This document shows, one piece after another, positions 8,881-17,559 of a stretch of 64,000 bases of DNA. The DNA lies in assembly GCF_025263565.1 (NCBI RefSeq), contig NZ_CP079865.1, positions 6,324,001-6,388,000 on the forward strand, read 5' to 3'. Every line of letters begins with the position of its first letter. Position 1 is the first letter of the stretch. This stretch comes from Mycobacterium sp. SMC-8 (GTDB taxonomy: Bacteria; Actinomycetota; Actinomycetes; Mycobacteriales; Mycobacteriaceae). The notes beneath the pieces were generated by a model, which saw only the letters and a program-made list of their open reading frames with translations, searched no databases and was not told where the DNA came from. The position numbers were made by a program, and so were the translations under genes.

Positions 8881-10562
8881 TTGGACTTGGGCTTCCCCCG
8901 ATGCGGTTTCGGCCCGCGGTCGGGTTGGAGACTGATCAGCTGACCTTGGATCCTGGTGTTCTCCAGCGCTTTCAGCGTCTTGGGCGACAGTTTGGCCGGC
9001 AGTTCGACCAGCGAGTGGTCGACGTTGATGGTGATGTGCCCGAAATCGCTACGGTGCAGACCGCCCTCGTTGGCGATCGCTCCGACGATCGCTCCCGGGG
9101 CGACCTTGTGCCGCTTGCCGACCGCGATCCGGTACGTCGCCAGGTCGCTGCGCCGCTCGCGCGGTTTACGCGGTGCCCGATCCTCACCGTCGCGCTCGCG
9201 TCGTTCTCGCCGCTTCTCCGGCGGGGGTTCTGTCATCAGGAACTCCGCCCCGTCACGGCTCTGCAGTGCCAGCGCCGCGGCGATGTCGGCCATCGGGACG
9301 TCGTGATCGCGCTCGTAGCCCTCGATCAGCGTGCGGAACAGGTCGATGCCCGGCTTGTCCAGCGCGTCGGTGATCGAGTCACGGAACTTCGCGACCCGCT
9401 TCTCGTTGACATCCTCCACCGACGGGAGCTCGGACTCGACGAGCTTCTGCCGGGTCACCCGCTCGATCGCGCCGAGCAGGTGCCGTTCCCGCGGCGTCAC
9501 GAACAGCAGCGCGGTGCCTGACCTGCCCGCGCGTCCGGTGCGCCCGATACGGTGCACATAGGACTCCGGGTCGTGCGGGATGTCGAAGTTCACCACATGC
9601 GAGATGCGTTCGACGTCGAGGCCGCGGGCCGCGACGTCGGTGGCGACCAGGATGTCGATGGTCCCATCTTTGAGCTGCGAGATGGTCCGCTCGCGGACCG
9701 CTTGCGGGATGTCGCCGTTGATGGCCGCCGCCGCGAAACCGCGGGCCCTCAGCTTCTCGGCCACCTCCTCGGTGGCCTGCTTGGTGCGAACGAACACGAT
9801 CATCGCGTCGCCCTGCTCGGTCTCCAGCAGGCGGGTCAGCGCGTCCATCTTGCGCGGATACGACACCAGGAAGTACCGCTGCGTGATGTTCTCGGCGGTC
9901 TGCGTCTTCGACTTGACCGTCACCTCGACCGGGTCGTGCAGATACTTGGCGGTGATCTTCTTGATCGCCGGTGGCATCGTCGCCGAGAACAGGGCGACCT
10001 GCTTGTACTCGGGGGTGTCGGCGAGGATGCGCTCCACGTCCTCGGCGAAGCCCATCTGCAGCATCTCGTCGGCCTCGTCGAGCACCAGATAGTCCAGGTG
10101 CGAAAGGTCCAGACTCCCCTTCTCCAGGTGGTCGATCACTCTGCCCGGGGTGCCCACGACGACCTGGGCGCCGCGCTTGAGACCCGCCAGCTGCGGCACG
10201 TAAGACGACCCGCCGTAGACCGGCAGCACGTTGACCCGCAGGTGAGCTCCGTACCGGCCGAAAGCCTCGGCAACCTGCAGCGCGAGCTCACGGGTGGGGG
10301 CCAGGACCAAGGCCTGGGTGTGGCGGCTGTCGGTGTCGATCTTGGACAGGATCGGGATCGCGAACGCCGCGGTCTTGCCCGTCCCGGTCTGGGCCAGCCC
10401 GACGACATCGGACCCTTCCAGCATCGCCGGGATGGTGGCCGCCTGGATCGGCGAAGGCGATTCATAGCCGACGTCGGCGACCGCCTGCAGCACCGAAGGG
10501 TGTATCCGCAGGTCGGCAAAGGTCAGGTCCGCGGGCTCTGGCTCCGCATTCGTCGACGTCAT
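8877..10562 (-). CDS. deaD: DEAD-box ATP-dependent RNA helicase (CsdA/DeaD type)
   Basis: A 561-aa RNA helicase, orthologous to Rv1253. RecA-like domain 1 has the Q motif, Walker A A-Q-T-G-T-G-K-T at 57-64, D-E-A-D at 162-165 and S-A-T near 196. Domain 2 has H-R-I-G-R-T-G-R-A-G-R near 342. A basic, arginine-rich linker (about 440-475) leads to a DbpA-like RNA-binding domain. Role: ribosome assembly and RNA unwinding, especially in the cold. A -10-like TAGACT lies 9 nt before the ATG, giving a very short leader. It is divergent from lprE and leads a two-gene operon with the acyltransferase. Confidence 0.93.
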   Translation of the reverse strand: MTSTNAEPEPADLTFADLRIHPSVLQAVADVGYESPSPIQAATIPAMLEGSDVVGLAQTGTGKTAAFAIPILSKIDTDSRHTQALVLAPTRELALQVAEAFGRYGAHLRVNVLPVYGGSSYVPQLAGLKRGAQVVVGTPGRVIDHLEKGSLDLSHLDYLVLDEADEMLQMGFAEDVERILADTPEYKQVALFSATMPPAIKKITAKYLHDPVEVTVKSKTQTAENITQRYFLVSYPRKMDALTRLLETEQGDAMIVFVRTKQATEEVAEKLRARGFAAAAINGDIPQAVRERTISQLKDGTIDILVATDVAARGLDVERISHVVNFDIPHDPESYVHRIGRTGRAGRSGTALLFVTPRERHLLGAIERVTRQKLVESELPSVEDVNEKRVAKFRDSITDALDKPGIDLFRTLIEGYERDHDVPMADIAAALALQSRDGAEFLMTEPPPEKRRERRERDGEDRAPRKPRERRSDLATYRIAVGKRHKVAPGAIVGAIANEGGLHRSDFGHITINVDHSLVELPAKLSPKTLKALENTRIQGQLISLQPDRGPKPHRGKPKSK

Positions 10563-10638
10563 CGTGGTGGAAGTCTAGTGCTTGTCGCGAGGTGTTCCCG
10601 CCCCTGCGCGCCTTCCCCTGCACCCGGGCCCGGCCCGG

Positions 10639-10644
10639 TACGGT
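10639..10644 (+). promoter_or_regulatory. -10 element TACGGT for lprE
   Basis: TACGGT lies 8 nt before the GTG at 10653 and fits TANNNT. The transcript would have almost no leader. The spacing is at the long end of what I accept. Confidence 0.4.
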
Positions 10645-10652
10645 GCGCAACT

Positions 10653-11219
10653 GTGAAAAGGGCGGCGACCATCGGCTCCCTCCTGCTGGGGGCAGCAGTG
10701 CTGACCGCCACCGCCTGCAGCTCCGGGGATTCCACGGTCTCCAAGACTCCTGAGCCCAGCGCCGGAGCGTCCGCCGCGGTGTCGACGACCGCTGCGCCGG
10801 CCCCGTCCGGTCCGCCGCCGGGCCCGGCGCCCGCCGACGATCCGTGCGCGACCGATCTGGCCGCACCCGAGATCGCCAGGGCTGTCAACGAGCTGCCACG
10901 CGACTCGCGCAGCAGCCAGGGCTGGAGCCCCGAGCCGTTGGCGGGCAACTACAACGAGTGCGCGCAGCTGTCCGCGGTGATCATCAAAGCCAACACCAAC
11001 GCGGAGAACCCGAACACCCGCGCGCTGCTGTTCCACCAAGGCAAGTTCATCCCGACCGGGGTGCCCGACACCTACGGGTTCAACGGCCTGGACTCCACCC
11101 AGAGCACCGGTGACACCGTCGCGCTGAAGTACTCCGGCGGGGTGCCCGGGCTGGACAGCGTGGTGAAGTTTCGGTGGAACGGCAGCGGGGTCGAGCTGAT
11201 CGGCAACACGCCCGGCTAG
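10653..11219 (+). CDS. lprE: Lipoprotein LprE-like
   Basis: A 188-aa secreted lipoprotein in the position of Rv1252c. The GTG at 10653 starts an ideal signal peptide: K-R, then a hydrophobic run, then a lipobox ending T-A-T-A-C with the lipidated Cys at about residue 23. A Ser/Thr/Ala/Pro-rich linker of about 40 residues follows, then a compact domain with two further cysteines that may form a disulfide. The function is unknown. A much longer in-frame extension to 9552 exists but runs antisense through deaD and lacks sense as protein, so I rejected it. Confidence 0.82.
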   Translation: MKRAATIGSLLLGAAVLTATACSSGDSTVSKTPEPSAGASAAVSTTAAPAPSGPPPGPAPADDPCATDLAAPEIARAVNELPRDSRSSQGWSPEPLAGNYNECAQLSAVIIKANTNAENPNTRALLFHQGKFIPTGVPDTYGFNGLDSTQSTGDTVALKYSGGVPGLDSVVKFRWNGSGVELIGNTPG

Positions 11220-11323
11220 CTTGTCGCGGCTGTTTCGCGAAAGCGCACACAGCGTAGTGAATCGGTGCCGCGCGCTACCGTGGTGGCGGTTTCGCGGGAC
11301 CGCGAGCTGTCGGAGGCGTCACC

Positions 11324-11329
11324 TACAGT
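11324..11329 (+). promoter_or_regulatory. -10 element TACAGT for the nuclease-helicase gene
   Basis: TACAGT is 6 nt before the GTG at 11336 and fits TANNNT, so the transcript is probably leaderless. Confidence 0.5.
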
Positions 11330-11335
11330 GACTGC

Positions 11336-14300
11336 GTGTTCGTCGCCACCGACGCTGACGAGGTCCGAGTCGTCTACAGCGCCTCCGACCTCGCCGCCGC
11401 GGCGCGTTGTGAGTACGCGCTGCTTCGTTCGTTCGACGCGCGGCTGGGATGGGGTCCCGCCGTGTCCGGCGACGACGAATTGCTGGCTCGCACCGCAACT
11501 CTCGGCGACGAGCACGAACAGCGCCACCTCGATGCCCTCCGGCACGAGGCCGACGTCGCGATCATCGGCAGGCCCAAGTACACGGTCGCCGGACTGACGG
11601 CCGCCGCCGAGCAGACCAGACAGGCGATCGAACGCCGGGCACCGGTCATCTATCAGGCCGCGATGTTCGATGGCCGGTTTGTCGGGTTCGCCGACTTTTT
11701 GATCCTGGAGGACCCGCAAGGCCCCGGCAGGACCCCCGGCCGGCCGCGTTACCGCCTGCGCGACACCAAACTGGCCCGCTCGGTCAAGGTCGAGGCGCTG
11801 CTGCAGATGGCAGCCTACGCCGAAACCCTCACCGCCGCAGGCGTTCCCGTCGCCGACGAAGTAGACCTGGTGCTCGGCGACGGCACCACCGTCAGCTACC
11901 CGGTCGACGAGCTGCTGCCGGTCTACCGGCCGCGGCGGGACGCGCTGCAGCGGCTGCTCGACGACCACCTGTCCGGCGGGCGGCCGGTGAGCTGGCAGGA
12001 CCAACACATCCGGGCCTGCTTCCGGTGCTCCGAATGTGAGCCGCAGGTGCGCGCACACGACGATCTGCTGCTCGTCGCCGGAATGCGGGTCAGCCAGCGG
12101 GCCCGGCTGCTCGACGCGGACATCACCACCATGCGGGAACTGGCCGCCCACCGCGGCCCGGTGCCCGAGCTGTCCGCTCGTACCGTTACGGCGCTGACGG
12201 CGCAAGCCCGGCTTCAGCTCGCCGACCGGGTGGACGGCAAGCCGCCGTATGAACTGGTCGACGCGCAGCCGCTGATGGTGCTGCCCGACGTCGACCGGGG
12301 TGACCTGTTCTTCGATTTCGAGGGCGACCCGCTGTGGACCGGCGACGGCCGTGAGTGGGGGCTTGAGTACCTGTGGGGCGTGCTGACGGTCAACGACGAG
12401 TTCCATCCGTTCTGGGCGCACAACCGCCCCGACGAACGTCAGGCGCTCAAGGATTTCCTCGCCATGGTGCGCAAGCGAAGACGCCGCCACCCGGGTATGC
12501 ACATCTACCACTACGCCGCCTACGAGAAGAGCACGCTGCTGCGGCTGGCGGGGCGTTACGGCGAAGGTGAGCGCGAGATCGACGAACTGCTGCGCGACGG
12601 TGTGCTCGTCGACCTGTACCCCTTGGTGCGCAAGACCATCCGGGTGGGCACCGAGAACTACAGCATCAAGTCGTTGGAGCCGCTCTACATGGGCAACGAG
12701 CTGCGCGACGGCGAGGTCACCAATGCCACCGCCTCGATCACCGAGTACGCCCGCTACTGCGAGCTGCGCGACGAGGGCCGCACCGACGAGGCCGCCACCG
12801 TGCTCAAGGAGATCGAGGAGTACAACCGCTACGACTGCCGCTCGACACGGCGCCTCCGGGACTGGCTGATGGCCCGCGCCATCGAGTCGGGCGTGCCGCC
12901 ACGGGGGCCGACGCCGGTGTCGGCCACCACCGGCAGCCGCGAAGCCGCGGACTCCGCGCCCGACCGGGTCGAGCGCACACTGCTCAAGTTCGCCGGCGAC
13001 GGCATCGAGGTCCGCAGCCCGGCGCAGGCCGCGGTCGCGATGGTCGCCGCTGCCAAGGGTTTCCACAAGCGCGAAGACAAGCCGTTCTGGTGGGCGCACT
13101 TCGACCGGGTGAACAATCCGGTCGACGAATGGGCGGACGACAGCGGGGTTTTCATCGCCGATCGCCACGAGATCGTTGCCGACTGGCACACGCCGCCGAG
13201 GGCGCGCAAGCCGCAGCGGCACGTCCGGTTGTTCGGCGAGATCGCGGCCGGCGAGATCGCCGCAGAGATGTACGCGCTGTACGACCCACCGTCGCCGGCC
13301 GGGCTGTCCGACGACCCGGACCGGCGTGCGTTCGGCGCGGTGAAGGTCACCGAATGCGACGACCCGGAAGCGCCGACCGAGGTCCTCGTCGTCGAGCGGC
13401 AGCCCAAGAACGGCGAGGTGTTCACGCAGGTGCCGTTCGCGCTGACCCCAGGACCGCCGATCGGCACCACCCAGCTGCAGGACTCGATCGCCCGGACCGC
13501 GGAACTGGTGGCCGCCGGATTGCCGAACCTGCCCGCCGACGCACTCACCGACATCCTGCTGCGCCGGCCGCCCCGGATGCGCAGCGGCTCGGCACTGCCG
13601 CGCACCGGTGATGCCGTCGCGGACATCACCGCAGCACTGCTGGACCTGGACTCGTCGTACCTGGCCGTGCACGGCCCGCCCGGCACCGGCAAGACGCACA
13701 CCTCCGGCAAGGTGATCGCGACCCTGGTCGACCGGCACGGCTGGCGGGTCGGGGTGGTGGCGCAGTCGCATGCGGTGGTGGAGAACTTGTTCGGCGACGT
13801 GATGAAGGCCGGCGTGGACGGCGCCCGGGTCGGCAAGAAACTGCACACCGTCACCACCGGGTGGACCGCACTGGACCGCGACGACTACGCGCAGTTCCTG
13901 TGCCAGGACGGCTGCGTCGTCGGCGGCACCGCGTGGGATTTCGCCAACGCCGCCAAGATCGCCCGCGACAGCCTCGATCTGCTGGTGATCGAGGAGGCCG
14001 GGCAATTCAGCCTGGCCAACACCGTCGCGGTGGCGCAGTCGGCGCGCAACGTGCTGCTGCTCGGCGACCCGCAGCAACTCCCGCAAGTCAGCCAGGGCAC
14101 CCATCCCGAACCAGTCGACGGATCGGCGCTGGGCTGGCTGGTCGACGGCCACCACACCCTGCCGCCCGAGCGGGGCTATTTCCTGGACCGCTCCTACCGC
14201 ATGCATCCCGGTGTGTGCCGGGCCGTGTCCCGGCTGTCCTACGACGGACGGCTGCTGTCGGCGGAGAGCGTCACCGCCGCGCGCCGCCTGGCCGGCGTCG

Positions 14301-14794
14301 CGCCGGGTGTGCGGACACTGGCCCTGGACCACCTCGGCAACGCGACCGAGAGCCCGGAGGAAGCCGCCGCCATCGTCGCCGAGATCACCGGACTGCTCGG
14401 TACCGAATGGTCCGACGAGGACGGCGCCGGGCCGCTGGCCCAGCGCGACATCCTCGTCGTCACTCCGTACAACGCGCAGGTGACGCTGGTCCGCCGCCAC
14501 CTCGATGCGGTGGGGCTCACCGAGGTACGGGCGGGGACCGTCGACAAGTTCCAGGGTCAGCAGGCCCCGGTGGTGTTCATGTCGATGACCGCCTCCTCGG
14601 TGGACGACGTGCCCCGCGGGATCGCCTTCCTGCTCAACAGGAATCGCCTCAACGTCGCGGTCAGCCGCGCGAAATACCTTGCCGTGATCGTGCGCTCGCG
14701 CCACCTCACCGAATATCTGCCCGGCACGCCGGAACGCCTCAGCGAGTTGGGCGCGTTCCTGTCGCTGTCGGCATGTGATACACCCACGGAGTGA
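11336..14794 (+). CDS. TM0106-family RecB-like nuclease fused to an SF1 helicase
   Basis: A 1152-aa multidomain protein, orthologous by context to Rv1251c. An N-terminal RecB-like nuclease region (about 1-240) carries a cysteine cluster (C-F-R-C-S-E-C near 230). A DEDD-type RNase H-like exonuclease segment follows, with F-F-D-F-E-G-D-P near 325-332. The C-terminal half is a Upf1/Dna2-like SF1 helicase with Walker A H-G-P-P-G-T-G-K-T near 780, D/E-box I-E-E-A-G-Q near 885, Q-Q-L-P-Q, and late motif V-D-K-F-Q-G-Q-Q. It is probably a DNA repair or nucleic-acid processing enzyme. The GTG start is set by the close -10. The stop overlaps the next start (GTGA). Confidence 0.85.
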   Translation: MFVATDADEVRVVYSASDLAAAARCEYALLRSFDARLGWGPAVSGDDELLARTATLGDEHEQRHLDALRHEADVAIIGRPKYTVAGLTAAAEQTRQAIERRAPVIYQAAMFDGRFVGFADFLILEDPQGPGRTPGRPRYRLRDTKLARSVKVEALLQMAAYAETLTAAGVPVADEVDLVLGDGTTVSYPVDELLPVYRPRRDALQRLLDDHLSGGRPVSWQDQHIRACFRCSECEPQVRAHDDLLLVAGMRVSQRARLLDADITTMRELAAHRGPVPELSARTVTALTAQARLQLADRVDGKPPYELVDAQPLMVLPDVDRGDLFFDFEGDPLWTGDGREWGLEYLWGVLTVNDEFHPFWAHNRPDERQALKDFLAMVRKRRRRHPGMHIYHYAAYEKSTLLRLAGRYGEGEREIDELLRDGVLVDLYPLVRKTIRVGTENYSIKSLEPLYMGNELRDGEVTNATASITEYARYCELRDEGRTDEAATVLKEIEEYNRYDCRSTRRLRDWLMARAIESGVPPRGPTPVSATTGSREAADSAPDRVERTLLKFAGDGIEVRSPAQAAVAMVAAAKGFHKREDKPFWWAHFDRVNNPVDEWADDSGVFIADRHEIVADWHTPPRARKPQRHVRLFGEIAAGEIAAEMYALYDPPSPAGLSDDPDRRAFGAVKVTECDDPEAPTEVLVVERQPKNGEVFTQVPFALTPGPPIGTTQLQDSIARTAELVAAGLPNLPADALTDILLRRPPRMRSGSALPRTGDAVADITAALLDLDSSYLAVHGPPGTGKTHTSGKVIATLVDRHGWRVGVVAQSHAVVENLFGDVMKAGVDGARVGKKLHTVTTGWTALDRDDYAQFLCQDGCVVGGTAWDFANAAKIARDSLDLLVIEEAGQFSLANTVAVAQSARNVLLLGDPQQLPQVSQGTHPEPVDGSALGWLVDGHHTLPPERGYFLDRSYRMHPGVCRAVSRLSYDGRLLSAESVTAARRLAGVAPGVRTLALDHLGNATESPEEAAAIVAEITGLLGTEWSDEDGAGPLAQRDILVVTPYNAQVTLVRRHLDAVGLTEVRAGTVDKFQGQQAPVVFMSMTASSVDDVPRGIAFLLNRNRLNVAVSRAKYLAVIVRSRHLTEYLPGTPERLSELGAFLSLSACDTPTE

Positions 14795-16149
14795 CCGAAG
14801 CGCTGTCCGACCGGCTCACCGCGATCGTCGGGGCCACCCACGTGAGCACCGATCCCGACGTGCTCGCCGGACGCAGCGTCGACCACACCGGGCGGTACCG
14901 GGGCCGGGCGTCGCTGCTGGTGCGTCCGGGTTCCACCGACGAGGTGGCCGCCGTGCTGCGGGCGTGCCGCGACGCCGGTGTGAGCGTGACCGTGCAGGGC
15001 GGACGCACCTCGTTGGTCGCCGGCACGGTGCCCGAACACGACGACGTGCTGCTCTCGACCGAGCGGTTGCGCGACATCGGCGAGGTCGACGTCCTCGAGC
15101 GCCGGGTCCGCGTCGGCGCGGGGGTGACACTGGCCGAGGTGCAGCGCGCGGCCGGGACGGCGGGCTTGGTGTTCGGCGTCGATCTCGCCGCGCGGGATTC
15201 GGCCACCGTCGGGGGGATGGCCTCCACCAACGCCGGGGGACTGCGCACGGTCTGCTACGGCAACATGGGTGAACAGGTCCTCGGGCTCGACGTGGTGCTT
15301 CCCGACGGCACCGTGGTGCACCGGCACAGCCAGGTCCGCAGCGACAACACCGGCTACGACCTGGCGTCGCTGTTCGTCGGCGCCGAGGGCACGCTCGGGG
15401 TGATCACCGCGCTGGACCTGCGGTTGCACCCGACACCCCGGCAGCGCGTCACCGCGATCTGCGGTTTCGACGACCTGGAGGCCCTGATCGCGACGGGCCG
15501 GGTGTTCCGCGACATGGAGGGGATCGCCGCGCTGGAGCTGATCGACGCCAGAGCCAGCGCGCTGACCGCCGAGCATGCCGGGGTCGCCGCGCCGGTCCTT
15601 GGCGCGTGGCAGTTGCTGATCGAACTGGCCGGCGTCACCGATCTCACCGACCGGCTGGCCGACGCGCTGGAGGACGCCGAGCTGGCCGACGAGCCGGCCG
15701 TCGGGGTCGACACGAATGCCCAGCAGCGGCTGTGGCAGGTCCGCGAGGCCGTGGCCGAGGTGCTCGGCGTCTACGGTCCGCCCCTGAAGTTCGATGTGTC
15801 GCTTCCGCTTTCAGCTATCCGCGGGTTCGCCGACGAGGCCGCAGCCCTGATCGCCGAGCATGCGCCCGAGGCCATCCCGGTGCTGTTCGGCCACATCGGC
15901 GAGGGCAACCTGCACCTGAACATCGTGCGCTGCAACCTCCACGATGACCGGGAGCGCGACCTGTACTCGGCGATGATGGCGCTGATCGCCCGTCACGGCG
16001 GCAACGTCAGCTCCGAACACGGCGTGGGGACCCGTAAGCGCGACTATCTGGCGATGGCGCGGACCGAGGCGGACATCGCCGCGATGCGCGCGGTCAAGGC
16101 CGCCTTCGACCCCACCGGCTATCTGAATCCCGCGGTGCTGTTCTCCTGA
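14791..16149 (+). CDS. FAD-linked oxidase, D-lactate/glycolate dehydrogenase type (second copy)
   Basis: A 452-aa flavoprotein of the GlcD/Dld family, resembling Rv2280 more than the first oxidase in this window. The PCMH FAD motif Q-G-G-R-T-S-L-V-A-G-T is near residues 69-79. The C-terminal G-H-I-G-E-G-N-L-H-L-N and S-E-H-G-V-G-T-R-K motifs are present. GTG at 14791 overlaps the helicase stop by 4 bp, so translation is coupled although the functions seem unrelated. The next gene starts 18 bp downstream. M. tuberculosis has no gene here between Rv1251c and Rv1250, so this is a lineage-specific insertion. The substrate is unknown. Confidence 0.83.
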   Translation: MTEALSDRLTAIVGATHVSTDPDVLAGRSVDHTGRYRGRASLLVRPGSTDEVAAVLRACRDAGVSVTVQGGRTSLVAGTVPEHDDVLLSTERLRDIGEVDVLERRVRVGAGVTLAEVQRAAGTAGLVFGVDLAARDSATVGGMASTNAGGLRTVCYGNMGEQVLGLDVVLPDGTVVHRHSQVRSDNTGYDLASLFVGAEGTLGVITALDLRLHPTPRQRVTAICGFDDLEALIATGRVFRDMEGIAALELIDARASALTAEHAGVAAPVLGAWQLLIELAGVTDLTDRLADALEDAELADEPAVGVDTNAQQRLWQVREAVAEVLGVYGPPLKFDVSLPLSAIRGFADEAAALIAEHAPEAIPVLFGHIGEGNLHLNIVRCNLHDDRERDLYSAMMALIARHGGNVSSEHGVGTRKRDYLAMARTEADIAAMRAVKAAFDPTGYLNPAVLFS

Positions 16150-16167
16150 CCGGTACCTTGGCACAGG

Positions 16168-17559
16168 ATGGCCGGGATCGAGGCTGATTACCTTGTCGTA
16201 GGGGCGGGCGCCATGGGGATGGCGTTCGTCGACACACTGCTGAGCGAGACGGACGCGACGATCGCGCTCGTCGACGAGAACCACCAGCCCGGCGGGCACT
16301 GGAACTCGGTATATCCGTTCGTGCGGCTGCACCAGCCGTCGGCCTACTACGGCGTGAACTCACAGTCGCTGGGCAACGAGGACGAGGTGGACCGCAGCGG
16401 TCTGAACGAGGGCTTCTTCGAACTGGCCACCGGCCACGAGGTGTGCGCCTACTACGACCAGGTGATGCGCAACCACATGCTGCCCACCGGACGGCTCACC
16501 TACTTTCCGATGGCGCGGTATCTGGGCGACAACACCTTCCGCACCCTCGACGGAGAACAGCGCCGCGTGACGGTGCGGCGCCGGACCGTCGACGCCACCT
16601 ATCTGCTGACCGTCGTGCAGTCGATGCGCGCGGCGCCGTTCTCGGCCGCCGACGGAATCGACGTGGCCGCCCCCAACGACCTGCCGCGCCGCGCGCCGGC
16701 CCACGAGCACTTCACGATCGTGGGTGGCGGCAAGACCGGGATGGACTGCTGCCTGTGGCTGCTGCGCAACGGGGTACCACCCGAGCAGGTGCGCTGGGTC
16801 AGGCCCCGCGAGTCGTGGCTGCTGAACCGGGCCAACATCCAGCCGGGGCCGCGGTTCGTCAAGGCGCTGCGCGACTCCGTCGCGGTGCGGATGCAGGTGA
16901 TCGCCGACGCGGGCTCGCTCGACGATCTTTTCGCCGGGCTCGAGGACGCCCGGATCCTGCTGCGTCTCGACCCCGCGATAACCCCCACCATGTACCACTG
17001 CGCGATCGTGTCGGAACGCGAACTGGAGCACCTGCGCCTAATCGGCGATGTGGTGCGTCTCGGCCACATCGATCACGTCGACCACGACCACATCCGGTTG
17101 CGCGAGGGCACGGTGACGGTGCCCGCACCCTCGTTGTATGTGGACTGCACGACCCAGGGGCTGCCCCGGCCTCCGTCGGTGCCGGTGTTCGACGGCGACC
17201 ACATCACACTGCAGAGCGTGCGCAGCTGCCAGCAGGTGTTCAGCTCGGCGTTCATCGCCCACGTAGAGGCCGCCTACCCCGACGACGCCACCCGCAACGA
17301 GTTGTGTGTGCCGGTCCCGCACCCCGACGCGCCGATCGACTGGCTTCGGCACACGTTGGCCGACAACGCCGCTCAGTTGCGCTGGTTGCACGACCAGGAT
17401 CTGATGGAGTGGTTGAAGTCGGCGCGCCTCAACGCCGCGCGCGACCTGTTCCCGGTGTTCCCGCCGGGCAAGGAACGGGTGCGCGACAAGGCGCTGGGCG
17501 CCCTCGCCGTGGCGCTGCGCAAGACCAACGAACAGCTGATCGGACTGATGAGCGGCTAG
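16168..17559 (+). CDS. FAD/NAD(P)-binding oxidoreductase, monooxygenase-like
   Basis: A 463-aa protein with two dinucleotide-binding motifs: V-V-G-A-G-A-M-G-M near residues 10-18 for FAD, and [10 protein letters not shown] near 186-195, probably for NAD(P)H. The arrangement is that of flavin monooxygenases and related reductases, with a polar C-terminal third I cannot assign. ATG at 16168 is 18 bp after the oxidase stop; a possible -10 (TACCTT at 16154) lies 8 nt before it. It is paired with the oxidase as an accessory module. It converges on the MFS gene with a shared CTAG at the stops. I do not know the substrate. Confidence 0.7.
   Translation: MAGIEADYLVVGAGAMGMAFVDTLLSETDATIALVDENHQPGGHWNSVYPFVRLHQPSAYYGVNSQSLGNEDEVDRSGLNEGFFELATGHEVCAYYDQVMRNHMLPTGRLTYFPMARYLGDNTFRTLDGEQRRVTVRRRTVDATYLLTVVQSMRAAPFSAADGIDVAAPNDLPRRAPAHEHFTIVGGGKTGMDCCLWLLRNGVPPEQVRWVRPRESWLLNRANIQPGPRFVKALRDSVAVRMQVIADAGSLDDLFAGLEDARILLRLDPAITPTMYHCAIVSERELEHLRLIGDVVRLGHIDHVDHDHIRLREGTVTVPAPSLYVDCTTQGLPRPPSVPVFDGDHITLQSVRSCQQVFSSAFIAHVEAAYPDDATRNELCVPVPHPDAPIDWLRHTLADNAAQLRWLHDQDLMEWLKSARLNAARDLFPVFPPGKERVRDKALGALAVALRKTNEQLIGLMSG

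Noticed and set aside
7699..8943. 414-codon plus-strand frame opposite the acyltransferase
   Set aside because: Arg/His/Gln-rich antisense frame without motifs; the minus strand encodes a clear polytopic acyltransferase.
9552..10652. Upstream extension of the lprE frame
   Set aside because: It runs antisense through deaD and would hide the lipoprotein signal peptide; the GTG at 10653 gives a proper lipobox.
11216..14704. Very long open frame (about 1160 codons) on the minus strand opposite the nuclease-helicase gene
   Set aside because: It is a GC-rich antisense shadow: composition is dominated by Arg, Gly, His and Val with no domain, while the plus-strand protein has complete helicase motifs.
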